Shown: positions 33,508 through 42,477 of the stretch, in pieces
Layout: each line of letters begins with the position of its first letter
How positions within the stretch are numbered: the stretch's first letter is position 1
From: Phyllobacterium sophorae
Lineage (GTDB): Bacteria; Pseudomonadota; Alphaproteobacteria; Rhizobiales; Rhizobiaceae
Assembly: GCF_003010965.1 (NCBI RefSeq)
Contig: NZ_PGGM01000007.1
Span: 124,001-188,000, forward strand
DNA: 64,000 nt
Direction: 5' to 3'
The notes under the pieces: model-generated
What the model was told of the DNA's origin: nothing
Database searches by the model: none
What the model saw: the letters and a program-made list of their open reading frames with translations, nothing else
Made by a program: the position numbers and the translations under genes

Positions 33508-34914
33508 TTGCACGTTCGTGAGATTCCATGGCTGGAGCCCGTCGATGCGGCCGAGCGATTGCGGCCGCTCGGGGGGCTAAGCTTTCTTGACAGCGCCATG
33601 CGTCACGAGAATCTCGGCCGTTATTCCTATGTGGCGGCGGATCCTTTTGGCAAACTGATGGTGCAAAACGGCGTTGCAGGTTGGAACGGCGTCGCGATCG
33701 ACATGCGGCCCTTGGAGGCTCTCTCGTATTATCTGGATGTTTATCGTCTGGACGACCAGCCGGAACTGCCGCCATTCCAAGGCGGGGCTATCGGCTATTT
33801 TTCCTACGAGTTCGGCCGCCTGCTGGAGCGTCTGCCGCAGCCGGATGCTCCTATCCAAGGTTCAATGCCGGATGCGACCTGGTATTTCTACGATGTTGTG
33901 CTGGCCTTTGATCATCAATCCAGACGGGTCTGGCTGATATCTTCCGGGTTGCCGGAAGAGAGCGAGGCGGCGCGGGTAGCGCGACGCATCGAGCGGTCCG
34001 AATTATTCCTGGGAGCGATCCAGCGGGATTCGGGGCAGATGGCCCCTGAACCGCAACATGATTTGAGGATTCCAAGAGCTTCGTGGCGGTCCAACTTTGA
34101 GCGCGATGATTATATGCAGGCCGTTGCCAAAGTCGTGGAATACATCCTCGACGGCGACATCTTTCAGGCCAATATCGCCCAGCGTTTCATAGCTGACTTG
34201 CCGAAAAACTTCGCGCCGTGGCGCTTCTACAAGGCGTTGCGAAAGCAAAACGCCGCGACTTTTGCAGCTTATCTTGATCATGGAGACATCATCGTTGCTT
34301 CGAGCTCGCCGGAACGGTTTATTTCGGTGAAGGGCGATCAAGTCGAGACACGTCCGATCAAAGGCACGATGCCCAGATCGCAAGACCCGAACGAAGACAA
34401 GCGTTTAGCCGATATCCTTCTCAAATCAGAGAAGGATCGCGCGGAAAATCTGATGATCGTCGATTTGATGCGCAACGATCTTTCCCGCGTCTGTCGTCCG
34501 CACTCTGTATTGACACCCGTGCTTTGCGGGCTCGAAACCTATGCGAGCGTCCATCATCTGGTTTCTGTCGTTACCGGGCGGCTGGCGGAAGGCAATTGCC
34601 TGGCGGATTTGATTAGGGCGGCCTTTCCGGGCGGATCGATCACCGGCGCACCAAAACTTCGGGCGATGGAAATCATCACCGAAATCGAGCGTGAAGCACG
34701 CGGCGTCTACTGCGGTTCCATCGGCTTCATTGGGTTCAACGGCAATTTCGATGGCAATATAGGTATCCGCACGGTGCTTTTTCAAGGCGGAAAAGCGGCA
34801 TTTCAGGCGGGCGGCGGCATCACCGCCTTGTCAGATCCCGCGGCGGAATATCAGGAAACGCTCGACAAGGCGGCTCGCATCTTTGCCGTCTTCGATCAGG
34901 GGAACGGGCCATGA
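33508..34914 (+). CDS. pabB: Aminodeoxychorismate synthase component I
   Basis: This chorismate-binding enzyme of 468 residues makes 4-amino-4-deoxychorismate for p-aminobenzoate and folate synthesis. The C-terminal domain holds PIKGTMPRS, whose lysine distinguishes PabB from the PIAGT of anthranilate synthase, and also GSITGAPKLRAMEIITEIE and YCGSIGFIG. The N terminus has the usual RYSYVAADPF segment. The start is a TTG at 33508 with GAAAGGGAGG ending 7 nt upstream. The stop overlaps the glutaminase gene (ATGA at 34911-34914). The aminodeoxychorismate lyase gene (pabC) is not adjacent here. Confidence 0.88.
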   Translation: MHVREIPWLEPVDAAERLRPLGGLSFLDSAMRHENLGRYSYVAADPFGKLMVQNGVAGWNGVAIDMRPLEALSYYLDVYRLDDQPELPPFQGGAIGYFSYEFGRLLERLPQPDAPIQGSMPDATWYFYDVVLAFDHQSRRVWLISSGLPEESEAARVARRIERSELFLGAIQRDSGQMAPEPQHDLRIPRASWRSNFERDDYMQAVAKVVEYILDGDIFQANIAQRFIADLPKNFAPWRFYKALRKQNAATFAAYLDHGDIIVASSSPERFISVKGDQVETRPIKGTMPRSQDPNEDKRLADILLKSEKDRAENLMIVDLMRNDLSRVCRPHSVLTPVLCGLETYASVHHLVSVVTGRLAEGNCLADLIRAAFPGGSITGAPKLRAMEIITEIEREARGVYCGSIGFIGFNGNFDGNIGIRTVLFQGGKAAFQAGGGITALSDPAAEYQETLDKAARIFAVFDQGNGP

Positions 34915-35507
34915 TCCTGATCATCGACAATTACGACTCCTTCGTTTTCACCGTCGCCCGCTACTTTGCTGAACTCGGCGTCGAAACCCAGGTCGTCCGC
35001 AATGACGCGATTTCTGCCGCCGAGGTCCAACGGTTGGCGCCGGAAGCGATAGTGCTCTCGCCAGGCCCTTGCGGGCCGCATGAGGCCGGCCAGTCAATGA
35101 ACATCATCGAAGGGTTGAGCGGGAAGATCCCCATGCTTGGCATCTGCCTTGGACATCAGTGCATCGGAGAGGTCTTTGGCGGCGAGGTTGTTCGCGCGCA
35201 GGAGCCGATGCACGGCCGTTCTTCGGCGATCAATCACGATGGAAGCGGAGTCTTCAAGGGTCTGCCCAGTCCATTCCGGGCAGGGCGATATCACTCGCTG
35301 ATTGTCGAATCCATCAAGGATGACGGCGATTTGAAAGTAACTGCACAATCCGACATTGGGGAGGTTATGGGCCTGACCCATGTGAGGCATCCAACCTATG
35401 GGGTGCAGTTTCATCCAGAATCGGTGCTGACGGAGTATGGTCATGCGATGCTCGGCAATTTTCTGTGTCTCTCCCGCCAATTCAATCGCAAGCAAAAATT
35501 GTCGTGA
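34911..35507 (+). CDS. pabA: Aminodeoxychorismate synthase component II (glutamine amidotransferase)
   Basis: This class I glutamine amidotransferase of 198 residues supplies ammonia to PabB. It starts with MILIIDNYDSFVFTVARYF, has the nucleophile elbow GICLGHQCIGE and the catalytic His-Glu in QFHPESVLTEYG, so it is intact. The ATGA overlap with pabB indicates coupled translation in a stoichiometric pair. It could also serve anthranilate synthase as TrpG, as amphibolic versions do. About 150 bp without a gene separate it from the aldehyde dehydrogenase gene. Confidence 0.88.
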   Translation: MILIIDNYDSFVFTVARYFAELGVETQVVRNDAISAAEVQRLAPEAIVLSPGPCGPHEAGQSMNIIEGLSGKIPMLGICLGHQCIGEVFGGEVVRAQEPMHGRSSAINHDGSGVFKGLPSPFRAGRYHSLIVESIKDDGDLKVTAQSDIGEVMGLTHVRHPTYGVQFHPESVLTEYGHAMLGNFLCLSRQFNRKQKLS

Positions 35508-35654
35508 CCAGCTGCCGCTATTTTCGCCTCTTTGTTCGGTAATCCTATTGGCCGGACCTTAAGACATCCGCTACACACACTGCTGACACCTGCCGGATAT
35601 CATCCGGCGCTCAATCAACGGACATTCCATAAAGTAACAAGCAGGAGACTGACC

Positions 35655-37103
35655 ATGCTTCGCAAGACCGATTTCTATATTAACGGTAAGTGGATAGCTC
35701 CAGCGGTGGCCAAAGAGCTCGACGTCATCAATCCGGCTGACGAGCAGGCTTTTGCGGTAATTTCGCTTGGTTCTGCTGCCGATGTCGACAAGGCTGTCTC
35801 TGCTGCGCGCAAGGGTTTTGCCACATGGAGCATTACGAGCCGCGAAGAGCGGCTGGCATGGCTCGAGCGGCTGCTCGTCGTCTATGAATCGCGTCTCGCC
35901 GACATGGCCACGGCCATATCATCCGAGATGGGGGCACCGATCACGATGGCTCTGGACGAACAGGCAGCCTCGGGAACTGGCCATATAAAGGCATTCATCC
36001 GGGCACTGAAGAATTTCGAATTCGAACGTCCGCTTGATACGCACAACAAGACAGTCCGCATCGCCTACGAGCCGATCGGTGTCTGCGGCTTGATCACGCC
36101 ATGGAACTGGCCGATGAACCAGGTCGTTCTGAAAGTTGTTCCCGCGATCGCCGCGGGTTGCACCGTTATCCTCAAACCTTCGGAAATTGCTCCAATTTCT
36201 TCCGTCATCTTTGCCGAAATGATCGATGCCTCGGGCCTTCCTGCGGGCGTCTTCAATCTGATCAATGGCGATGGTCCAACGGTCGGCGAGGCAATGTCGC
36301 GACACCCCGGCATTGACATGATGTCGTTCACGGGCTCGACGCGCGCAGGCGTTGCCGTCACCAAAGCCGCAGCCGAAACAGTCAAGCGCGTTTCGCTCGA
36401 ACTTGGTGGCAAGTCGCCGAACATTGTGTTCGCGGATGCGGATCTGGAAGCTGCAATCAAGCGCGGCGTCTCGCATGTATTCAACAACACCGGCCAGTCG
36501 TGCAACGCCCCGACGCGAATGCTTGTAGAGCGTTCTGTCTATGATAAGGCCACTGAAATCGCCGCCGCAACCGCGAAGGCGACCAAAGTGGGCGATCCAT
36601 CGCAGGATGGCGATCACATGGGGCCGCTGGTCTCGGAAATGCAGTTCAACAAGGTGCAAGGCTTGATCGAACAGGGCATCAAGGAAGGTGCCCGGCTTGT
36701 CGCCGGCGGCACCGGACGTCCTGAGGGCTTTAATCGCGGCTATTATGTCCGTCCGACAGTGTTCGCGGATGTCAACAATGAGATGACTATCGCCCGAGAA
36801 GAAATATTCGGTCCTGTCCTTGCCATGATTCCGTTTGATACGGAGGAAGAAGCCGTCGAGATCGCCAACGATACACCTTACGGGCTCGCCGCCTATATCC
36901 AGTCAGGCGACCGGGAGCGAATCAAGCGCGTATCGAAACAACTTCGCGCAGGCATGGTGCGCATCAACGGTGCTTCTCACGCTGCCGATGCTCCGTTTGG
37001 CGGCTATAAACAGTCCGGAATCGGGCGCGAGGGCGGACATTGGGGCCTCGAAGACTTCCTTGAAGTAAAGGCTATCAGCGGTTGGGAAGATAGCGCCGCC
37101 TGA
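35655..37103 (+). CDS. NAD(P)-dependent aldehyde dehydrogenase
   Basis: This ALDH-superfamily enzyme of 482 residues oxidises an aldehyde to its acid. The catalytic Glu is in SLELGGKSPNIV and the nucleophilic Cys in NNTGQSCNAPTRM; the cofactor region TPWNWPMNQVVLKVVPAIAAG is also complete. The ATG at 35655 follows CAGGAG by 8 nt; a longer frame from 35532 is not supported. It stands alone, with a hairpin after the stop. The substrate is not evident: it could serve 4-guanidinobutyraldehyde from the arginine transaminase pathway or a general detoxification role, but there is no operon link. Confidence 0.85.
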   Translation: MLRKTDFYINGKWIAPAVAKELDVINPADEQAFAVISLGSAADVDKAVSAARKGFATWSITSREERLAWLERLLVVYESRLADMATAISSEMGAPITMALDEQAASGTGHIKAFIRALKNFEFERPLDTHNKTVRIAYEPIGVCGLITPWNWPMNQVVLKVVPAIAAGCTVILKPSEIAPISSVIFAEMIDASGLPAGVFNLINGDGPTVGEAMSRHPGIDMMSFTGSTRAGVAVTKAAAETVKRVSLELGGKSPNIVFADADLEAAIKRGVSHVFNNTGQSCNAPTRMLVERSVYDKATEIAAATAKATKVGDPSQDGDHMGPLVSEMQFNKVQGLIEQGIKEGARLVAGGTGRPEGFNRGYYVRPTVFADVNNEMTIAREEIFGPVLAMIPFDTEEEAVEIANDTPYGLAAYIQSGDRERIKRVSKQLRAGMVRINGASHAADAPFGGYKQSGIGREGGHWGLEDFLEVKAISGWEDSAA

Positions 37104-37119
37104 ACTGCCAAAAAATGAA

Positions 37120-37159
37120 AGCAAGGGATGTCGCCGGTTCCATTTCGACATCCTTTGCT
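37120..37159 (+). terminator. Hairpin after the aldehyde dehydrogenase gene
   Basis: A 14-bp stem with one G-U pair (AGCAAGGGATGTCG with CGACATCCTTTGCT) encloses a 12-nt loop 17 bp after the stop. There is no clear T tract downstream, so it may be a weak or Rho-assisted terminator. Confidence 0.5.
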
Positions 37160-37206
37160 CTAACTGACAATGCACAACATTTGTCGGGAAGGCGGGTGCG
37201 GACACA

Positions 37207-38619
37207 ATGGATGATACAGAGACCCTACCAGAATCCGCCCCGGACGAGGAGGATGCCGACATCTATGGTGAGGATGGTGCGGTCAAGACGTCCTTTCTAG
37301 CGCGGGTCGGTGCCGCTATTGCGGATCGGGACGTTCTGTTTCTTCGATCACATGTCGGCAAGCTGCACCAGTCGGAACTTGGCCACGTGCTGGAAGCGCT
37401 GCATTCCGATCAGCGTTCGGCGCTTGTCGAACTTCTCGGTGATGAGTTTGATTTTGCATCACTCACCGAAGTGGACGAAGCCGTTCGTCTTGAAATCGTC
37501 GATGCGATGCCAAATCAGCAGATCGCCGAGGCCGTTCAGGACCTCGACTCTGACGATGCGGTCTATATTCTCGAGGATCTCGATCAGGAAGATCGTGACG
37601 AAATTCTGGCACAACTGCCCTTCACGGAGCGCGTGCGACTGCGGCGCTCTCTTGGCTACCCGGAAGAAACCGCCGGCCGCCGCATGCAGACGGAGTTCGT
37701 CGCTGTTCCGCCGTTCTGGACTGTCGGGCAAACCATCGACTATATGCGCGACAATGATGATCTGCCGGAGTCGTTCTCGCAGATTTTTGTTATCGACCCG
37801 ATGTTCCGGCTGTTGGGCGCTATCGACCTCGACCGCATCCTGCGCACACGTCGCGATACCAAGATCGAGGAGATCATGCATGAGACACGTCATGCGATCC
37901 CCGCTACGATGGACCAGGAAGAAGCTGCACAAATCTTCGAACAGTATGACCTTTTGTCAGCCGCGGTGGTCGATGAGAACGAACGGCTTGTTGGTGTCCT
38001 GACCATTGAAAACATCGTTGACGTCATTCAGGAAGAAGCCGAAGAGGACATCATGCGCCTTGGTGGCGTCGGTGACGAAGAACTCTCCGACTCCGTGTTA
38101 TCGACTTCCCGGTCACGCACGCCCTGGCTGGTGATAAATCTCTTTACGGCCTTCTTGTCCGCATCAGTGATTGGACTGTTCGATGCCACAATCCAGCAGA
38201 TGGTTGCCTTGGCCGTTTTGATGCCGATCGTGGCGTCCATGGGCGGCAATGCCGGTACCCAGACGATGACTGTGACCGTGCGAGCCTTGGCGACGCGGGA
38301 CATGGATATTTACAACGCTGGTCGTATTATCCGCCGTGAAGCCTTCGTGGGCCTTATCAACGGCGTTATCTTTGCGATCATGATCGGTCTGGTCGCCGGC
38401 ATGTGGTTTGCAAATGTCAATCTCGGGGGAATCATCGCGGCGGCGATGATTATCAATATGCTTGCAGCGGCGCTAGGCGGAATATTGATTCCGCTATTGC
38501 TGCATCGTTTTGGTGCAGATCCCGCCATCGCATCTGCCGTATTTGTAACTACAGTCACCGATGTGGTTGGTTTTTCCTCGTTTCTTGGCCTCGCCACATG
38601 GTGGTTTGGCTTTAAGTAA
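37207..38619 (+). CDS. mgtE: Magnesium transporter MgtE
   Basis: This protein of 470 residues has the MgtE architecture. An acidic cytoplasmic N domain (about residues 50-150, SDDAVYILEDLDQEDRDEILAQLPF) is followed by a CBS-domain pair (about 155-280, with VIDPMFRLLGAIDLDRILRT and AAVVDENERLVGVLTIENIV) that gates the channel by Mg2+, and then five membrane segments from about residue 300 (VALAVLMPIVASMGGNAGTQTMT contains the pore-lining GNAGTQ). It mediates Mg2+ uptake at the inner membrane. The gene stands alone with no recognisable Mg riboswitch in the 100 bp upstream. Confidence 0.92.
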   Translation: MDDTETLPESAPDEEDADIYGEDGAVKTSFLARVGAAIADRDVLFLRSHVGKLHQSELGHVLEALHSDQRSALVELLGDEFDFASLTEVDEAVRLEIVDAMPNQQIAEAVQDLDSDDAVYILEDLDQEDRDEILAQLPFTERVRLRRSLGYPEETAGRRMQTEFVAVPPFWTVGQTIDYMRDNDDLPESFSQIFVIDPMFRLLGAIDLDRILRTRRDTKIEEIMHETRHAIPATMDQEEAAQIFEQYDLLSAAVVDENERLVGVLTIENIVDVIQEEAEEDIMRLGGVGDEELSDSVLSTSRSRTPWLVINLFTAFLSASVIGLFDATIQQMVALAVLMPIVASMGGNAGTQTMTVTVRALATRDMDIYNAGRIIRREAFVGLINGVIFAIMIGLVAGMWFANVNLGGIIAAAMIINMLAAALGGILIPLLLHRFGADPAIASAVFVTTVTDVVGFSSFLGLATWWFGFK

Positions 38620-38681
38620 CAACAGCTTATTGCTGGCTATGGACTAAAGTTCGCAACCAGACACAATCGTGCAATTGACTT

Positions 38682-38697
38682 TTACGTAATTGCGTGA
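38682..38697 (+). promoter_or_regulatory. Dyad upstream of the MerR-type gene
   Basis: TTACGTAA is followed by TGCGTGA, giving an imperfect dyad (TTACG...CGTGA) between a TTGACT (38675) and a TACAAT (38715) element. MerR proteins commonly bind such dyads in their own promoters. The promoter boxes are not well spaced, so this is tentative. Confidence 0.35.
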
Positions 38698-38745
38698 CCA
38701 AAACATCCAATCGATACAATGTGGGAATGTAGAGCAGTGTCTGTC

Positions 38746-39132
38746 ATGCGCGAATATTATTCCATTACCGAACTGACGCGAGAGTTTGGAGTATCGACGC
38801 GCACGTTGAGATTCTATGAAGACGAGGGCCTGATCCATCCGGTTCGTCGCGGCCGGACCCGTCTGTTCCGGCCTTCAGATCGTCATCTGCTCAAGCAGAT
38901 CCTGCGCGGCAAGCGTCTCGGTTTCTCCATTGCGGAAATACACGAGATCGTCCAGATGTATAACGAACCGCCGGGTGAAATGGGCCAACTGCATCTCTTG
39001 ATGAAACGCGTCGAAGAGAAGCGCGCGGATTTGCGTCAGAAGCGGCGTGATATCGAAGAAACCTTGACGGAGCTCGACCAAGTCGAAGAAGCCTGTATCG
39101 AACGTCTGGCAGAGCTTGGCGTCAATACCTGA
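38746..39132 (+). CDS. MerR-family transcriptional regulator
   Basis: This MerR-type regulator of 128 residues has the N-terminal winged helix (YYSITELTREFGVSTRTLRFYEDEGLIHPVRRGRTRLFRPSD) followed by a long dimerisation helix with heptad-like spacing (LLMKRVEEKRADLRQKRRDIEETLTELDQVEEACIERL is helical throughout). No metal-binding cysteine pair is seen. The N-terminal region resembles the group that controls branched-chain amino-acid and fatty-acid degradation (LiuR-like), but no such genes are adjacent. The ATG at 38746 gives the conserved MREYYS start. It stands alone, with three bases between its stop and the convergent DUF1624 gene. Confidence 0.88.
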   Translation: MREYYSITELTREFGVSTRTLRFYEDEGLIHPVRRGRTRLFRPSDRHLLKQILRGKRLGFSIAEIHEIVQMYNEPPGEMGQLHLLMKRVEEKRADLRQKRRDIEETLTELDQVEEACIERLAELGVNT

Positions 39133-39135
39133 GCC

Positions 39136-40107
39136 CTATTGCGGCAAGTTTTGCTGCGTACAAATGCCAGCGATTTCCTGCATTTGCGGATCGCTCTGAT
39201 CGCGCCGACCAGCGAAAACATCGTCGAAAATGCCCTGAGTCTCGGTCTGGCCAATCACGCACTCGCAGAACTTCTGACAAAACGCCTTGTCGTTGTCATT
39301 TTGGCAGCTCTGAATACAGGCCTGTCCAAAAACCTCCTGCGGTGTTGCAACTGCAGGCGGAAACAGCTGCGAAATCAGAAATACGCAGCTGATGAGAATT
39401 GGTTGATGGATAAGGTAAAACGCGAGGCTGTGCTGACCGATGAAGCGCAGCAATCGGTCGAGCCAAGCCGGTGCTATATTACCGGCAAGCAGCTTCAAAG
39501 CGTTGAAGTGCTGCATGATTTTGGCGACCGTCATGCCGGCCAAAACGGCGCCGAACCATGGGAAGATCGGCACATAATCATTTGATCGGATGAGTATTTC
39601 CGACAATCCAAGCCACCAGAAGATTGGCGGATCGAAGAAGGAGGAGATCAGATAGTGCGGAGCGGCAATGACCGCTGCAGCAGCGATAGCAACGATCAAT
39701 GCCGGTAATCTTAGGAACAGCAGCCCGAGGACACTCGCCGCAGCGATCTGATGCAGAATGCCAAAAAACACGAAATTGTCAGGCGTGATGTACGCGGTGA
39801 CGAGTGTGATCGCCAGCGCCGCAACGATGATTTGAGCAAGGCGGATGCCAAAAGCCCGCCAGCGTATCTGCCGGCCATGCGCCAGGACAAGGCTGAAGCC
39901 AACCAACGCAAGAAACGTAGAGGCAATGATGCGAGCGTAGAGTTTCCAGACGCCTTGCCCGGTGGTTCCGGGCTCCAAATATCCGAAAAACTCGAAATCC
40001 CAAGCCGTGTGGTATGTCGCCATTGCGATGAGGGCGATACCGCGCAACGCATCGAGCTTGCCGAGGCGCGCTTTCGCGGGTGGATTTAAGGTCTCGGCTT
40101 GGCGCAT
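39136..40107 (-). CDS. DUF1624 (heparan-alpha-glucosaminide N-acetyltransferase-like) membrane protein
   Basis: This inner-membrane protein of 323 residues has the DUF1624 pattern: RLGKLDALRGIALIAMATYHTAWD at the start, FFGILHQIAAASVLGLLFLRL, and IFPWFGAVLAGMTVAKIMQHF, with about 6-8 hydrophobic segments. Relatives are acyltransferase-3-like or YeiB-like proteins of uncertain function. An unusual C-terminal soluble tail of about 70 residues contains six cysteines (ACIQSCQNDNDKAFCQKFCECVIGQ and a final GICTQQNL), suggesting disulphides or metal binding. It stands alone and is convergent with the MerR gene. The function is unknown. Confidence 0.75.
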   Translation of the reverse strand: MRQAETLNPPAKARLGKLDALRGIALIAMATYHTAWDFEFFGYLEPGTTGQGVWKLYARIIASTFLALVGFSLVLAHGRQIRWRAFGIRLAQIIVAALAITLVTAYITPDNFVFFGILHQIAAASVLGLLFLRLPALIVAIAAAAVIAAPHYLISSFFDPPIFWWLGLSEILIRSNDYVPIFPWFGAVLAGMTVAKIMQHFNALKLLAGNIAPAWLDRLLRFIGQHSLAFYLIHQPILISCVFLISQLFPPAVATPQEVFGQACIQSCQNDNDKAFCQKFCECVIGQTETQGIFDDVFAGRRDQSDPQMQEIAGICTQQNLPQ

Positions 40108-40252
40108 GTGGCAGAATCCCGGTCGCTACGGCTTTTGCGGCAAGCTAGGCGACATGGCAGGCAAAATCCATGATCTTTCCCCTAAAAGCAACGGAACGCT
40201 TTCCGCACATATTTCAACGGTTTCTATGAAACGGACATATTATGTCGCTTGA

Positions 40253-41524
40253 TTGACTGCTATCCACAAGCTCGCGTCCGAAACTCGTGGCGCCGTTCGA
40301 ATCAGTGCCCCCAAAGTCATCTCAGTGATCAATCAGGTCCGCCACCCCATTTGGATTACCACAGCCAAGCGTCCCACGGCGCGGGTGTTCGCAATCCTTT
40401 TCGGCATTGAATCGATGGCCCGGGCGATCATTACCAGTGTCGTTCCGATCCAGACATACGATTTGATGCAGAGCGAGCGCGGGGTCAGCATTCTCTATAC
40501 GTGTATGTCTCTTCTCGGATTGATTTCAACGTTGTCGATTCCGCTGTTGATCGTGCGCATCCCGCGTAGATGGGTCTATACTGCCGGTGCGACATCGCTG
40601 ATGCTGGGTTGCTGCGCATTTGCGCTCGACACGTTGCCTGGGCAGGCGGCAGGGCTGTTTCTGCGTACGTTTGGCGCCGGAACTCTATCGATTACACTCA
40701 GCCTCTACATCATGGATCACATCAAGAAGGGCGAGCTGGTCCGCGCTGAGTCCGTGCGGATGGCAACGGCTACCCTCGCGTGGACCGGCGGGCCGTTTCT
40801 CGGCGTTCTCCTCTACACACGGGTTGGAATGGTTGCGCCGTTCCTTCTGTCGATCGGATTTTCGCTGCTGTTGCTGACGCTGTTCTGGTATTTCCGACTC
40901 AGCGACAATCCGGCGTTGCAGAAGGGGCCAAGCCGTCCAGCCAATCCGATAGCCAATGTGCGCCGCTTCGTTGTGCAGCCGCGGCTCCGGCTGGCTTGGC
41001 TGATTGCGTTTTCGCGTTCCTGCTATTGGAGTACTTTCTTCGTCTACGGTCCCATTTTGATGGTGGCGACGGGGCAGGGAACCCTCGCTGGCGGGCTTCT
41101 GGTTTCACTTGGCAATCTTTTCCTGCTCGGCTCCATTCTTTGGGGGAAGGTTGGCATGGCCAAAGGTCTGACCCGCACGATATCCGGCGTGTTCGTATTG
41201 CTCGCTGTGGCTTTGATTGGAGCAGGGCTCGCTGGCGAAAGCTTCCCGATGTTGGCGGCGATAATGCTTCTTGCCGGGGCGTTTTTCTGTGTCGCGCTCG
41301 ATACACTCGGATCTACGACGTTCATACGCGCGGTCCACCCGCACGAACGGGCGCAGATGACAGCCGTCTATCGAACATATCTCGATTTTTCCGAAATATT
41401 GCCCGCTTTCTTCTATTCATTCATTCTGACGTTTTTCCAGCTTGGTGCGATCTTCATTGCGCTCGCCGGCCTGATGGTCTTCACGGCGATCTTTGTGTGG
41501 CGCTATTTGCCACGAGGACTGTAA
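40253..41524 (+). CDS. Major facilitator superfamily transporter
   Basis: This membrane protein of about 423 residues or slightly shorter shows roughly 12 hydrophobic segments and an MFS-like layout (ARVFAILFGIESMARAIITSVVPIQTYDLM at the first span; a central cytoplasmic loop around RLSDNPALQKGPSRPANPIANVRRF). The start is uncertain: a TTG at 40253 opens the frame, while a GTG at 40325 is an alternative; no good Shine-Dalgarno sequence is visible at either. Its 3' end overlaps the convergent DUF599 gene by 22 bp. No operon partner gives a substrate clue. Drug or metabolite export is typical of the group. Confidence 0.75.
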   Translation: MTAIHKLASETRGAVRISAPKVISVINQVRHPIWITTAKRPTARVFAILFGIESMARAIITSVVPIQTYDLMQSERGVSILYTCMSLLGLISTLSIPLLIVRIPRRWVYTAGATSLMLGCCAFALDTLPGQAAGLFLRTFGAGTLSITLSLYIMDHIKKGELVRAESVRMATATLAWTGGPFLGVLLYTRVGMVAPFLLSIGFSLLLLTLFWYFRLSDNPALQKGPSRPANPIANVRRFVVQPRLRLAWLIAFSRSCYWSTFFVYGPILMVATGQGTLAGGLLVSLGNLFLLGSILWGKVGMAKGLTRTISGVFVLLAVALIGAGLAGESFPMLAAIMLLAGAFFCVALDTLGSTTFIRAVHPHERAQMTAVYRTYLDFSEILPAFFYSFILTFFQLGAIFIALAGLMVFTAIFVWRYLPRGL

Positions 41525-42237
41525 TCGGAAGTTACACCGTTTCGCATTAGCACATCGCGTGCAGTTGAAAAGAACTGCCGGCGTAAGAGAACGATAGCAA
41601 CCAGTGTCGTCGTGATCATGAAGACCAAAGGGTGCAGAAACCAGCCGAGATAGCCGATGGAAAAGAAAATACCGCGCAGGCCGCTGTTGAAATGCTGGCC
41701 AGCCTGAATATTGATTCCCGCAGCGCGATTGATGCTGGCAATGACGATTGGGTCGTCCGGCCCTTTGTCACGCGCCATAGGCACGCCGCCGATCAGTATC
41801 GAGCAATAATTGAAGAGCCGGTAGGACCAGGCGAATTTGAAGAAGGCATAGGCAAAAAGCACGAGTAGTCCGAGAATCTTCGTTTCAAACAATTGTTGGG
41901 TCGTCTCGCCCAACAACGGCAGATCATGAAACAAGGTGAGAACACGGCCCGACGAGTTGAGCAGTCCGAAGCAGCCGCCAATGGCCAGAATCGATGTCGA
42001 TGCAAAAAAGCCGGTGCCTTGCTGCAAACCGATCATGATGCTGGTGTCGATCATGCGTAGTTCGCGCGTCGACATCGTCGCCATCCACTGGTGCCTTGCC
42101 TGGTTCATTTCGTAAGTCAGCGATTTTCTGCCGGCGAAGCCGTTGGCTGTGGTATGAGAGTAGAGTGCCCAGACGATGAAGAAATAGACCAGAGCCAGGA
42201 CATCGAGCCAATAGGATGTAGTTGGGGCAGCTTCCAT
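41503..42237 (-). CDS. DUF599 family membrane protein
   Basis: This inner-membrane protein of 244 residues has four to five hydrophobic segments (YWLDVLALVYFFIVWALYSH, TGFFASTSILAIGGCFGLL, KILGLLVLFAYAFFKFAWSYRLFNY, LVFMITTTLVAIVLL). The family-typical stretches RHQWMATMSTRELRMIDTSIM and HFNSGLRGIFFSIGYLGWF are present. DUF599 proteins are widespread in proteobacteria and have no known function. The ATG at 42237 is preferred over a TTG at 42249. It overlaps the convergent MFS gene at its 3' end by 22 bp. Confidence 0.8.
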   Translation of the reverse strand: MEAAPTTSYWLDVLALVYFFIVWALYSHTTANGFAGRKSLTYEMNQARHQWMATMSTRELRMIDTSIMIGLQQGTGFFASTSILAIGGCFGLLNSSGRVLTLFHDLPLLGETTQQLFETKILGLLVLFAYAFFKFAWSYRLFNYCSILIGGVPMARDKGPDDPIVIASINRAAGINIQAGQHFNSGLRGIFFSIGYLGWFLHPLVFMITTTLVAIVLLRRQFFSTARDVLMRNGVTSDYSPRGK

Positions 42238-42477
42238 TTCTTCTCTCAATGATGCGCAACTGTTGATGGCGAATGTACGTCAATTCGCCCGGTTCGCAAA
42301 TGTCGTAAGCGGTCAATCCGTTTGGAAGTGAGCAGGGTTTTTATGCGCAATTCTTTTGGCTTTTGCTTTACCGGCCTATGTCGTAGAAACGCAAGCCAAG
42401 GTCGGTGGCGGGCTGCGGCAATTGCCGGCAACCAGCCATTATGATTGCGATCGATTTCACTCGAGTAAGGTAGCCGG

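Noticed and set aside
40227-40253. Eight-codon frame just before the MFS gene as a leader peptide
   Set aside because: Too short and without an attenuator-like structure; chance occurrence is likely.
42250-42477. Possible glycine riboswitch before sdaA
   Set aside because: The conserved glycine-aptamer core sequences were not found and the region shows no clear paired structure.
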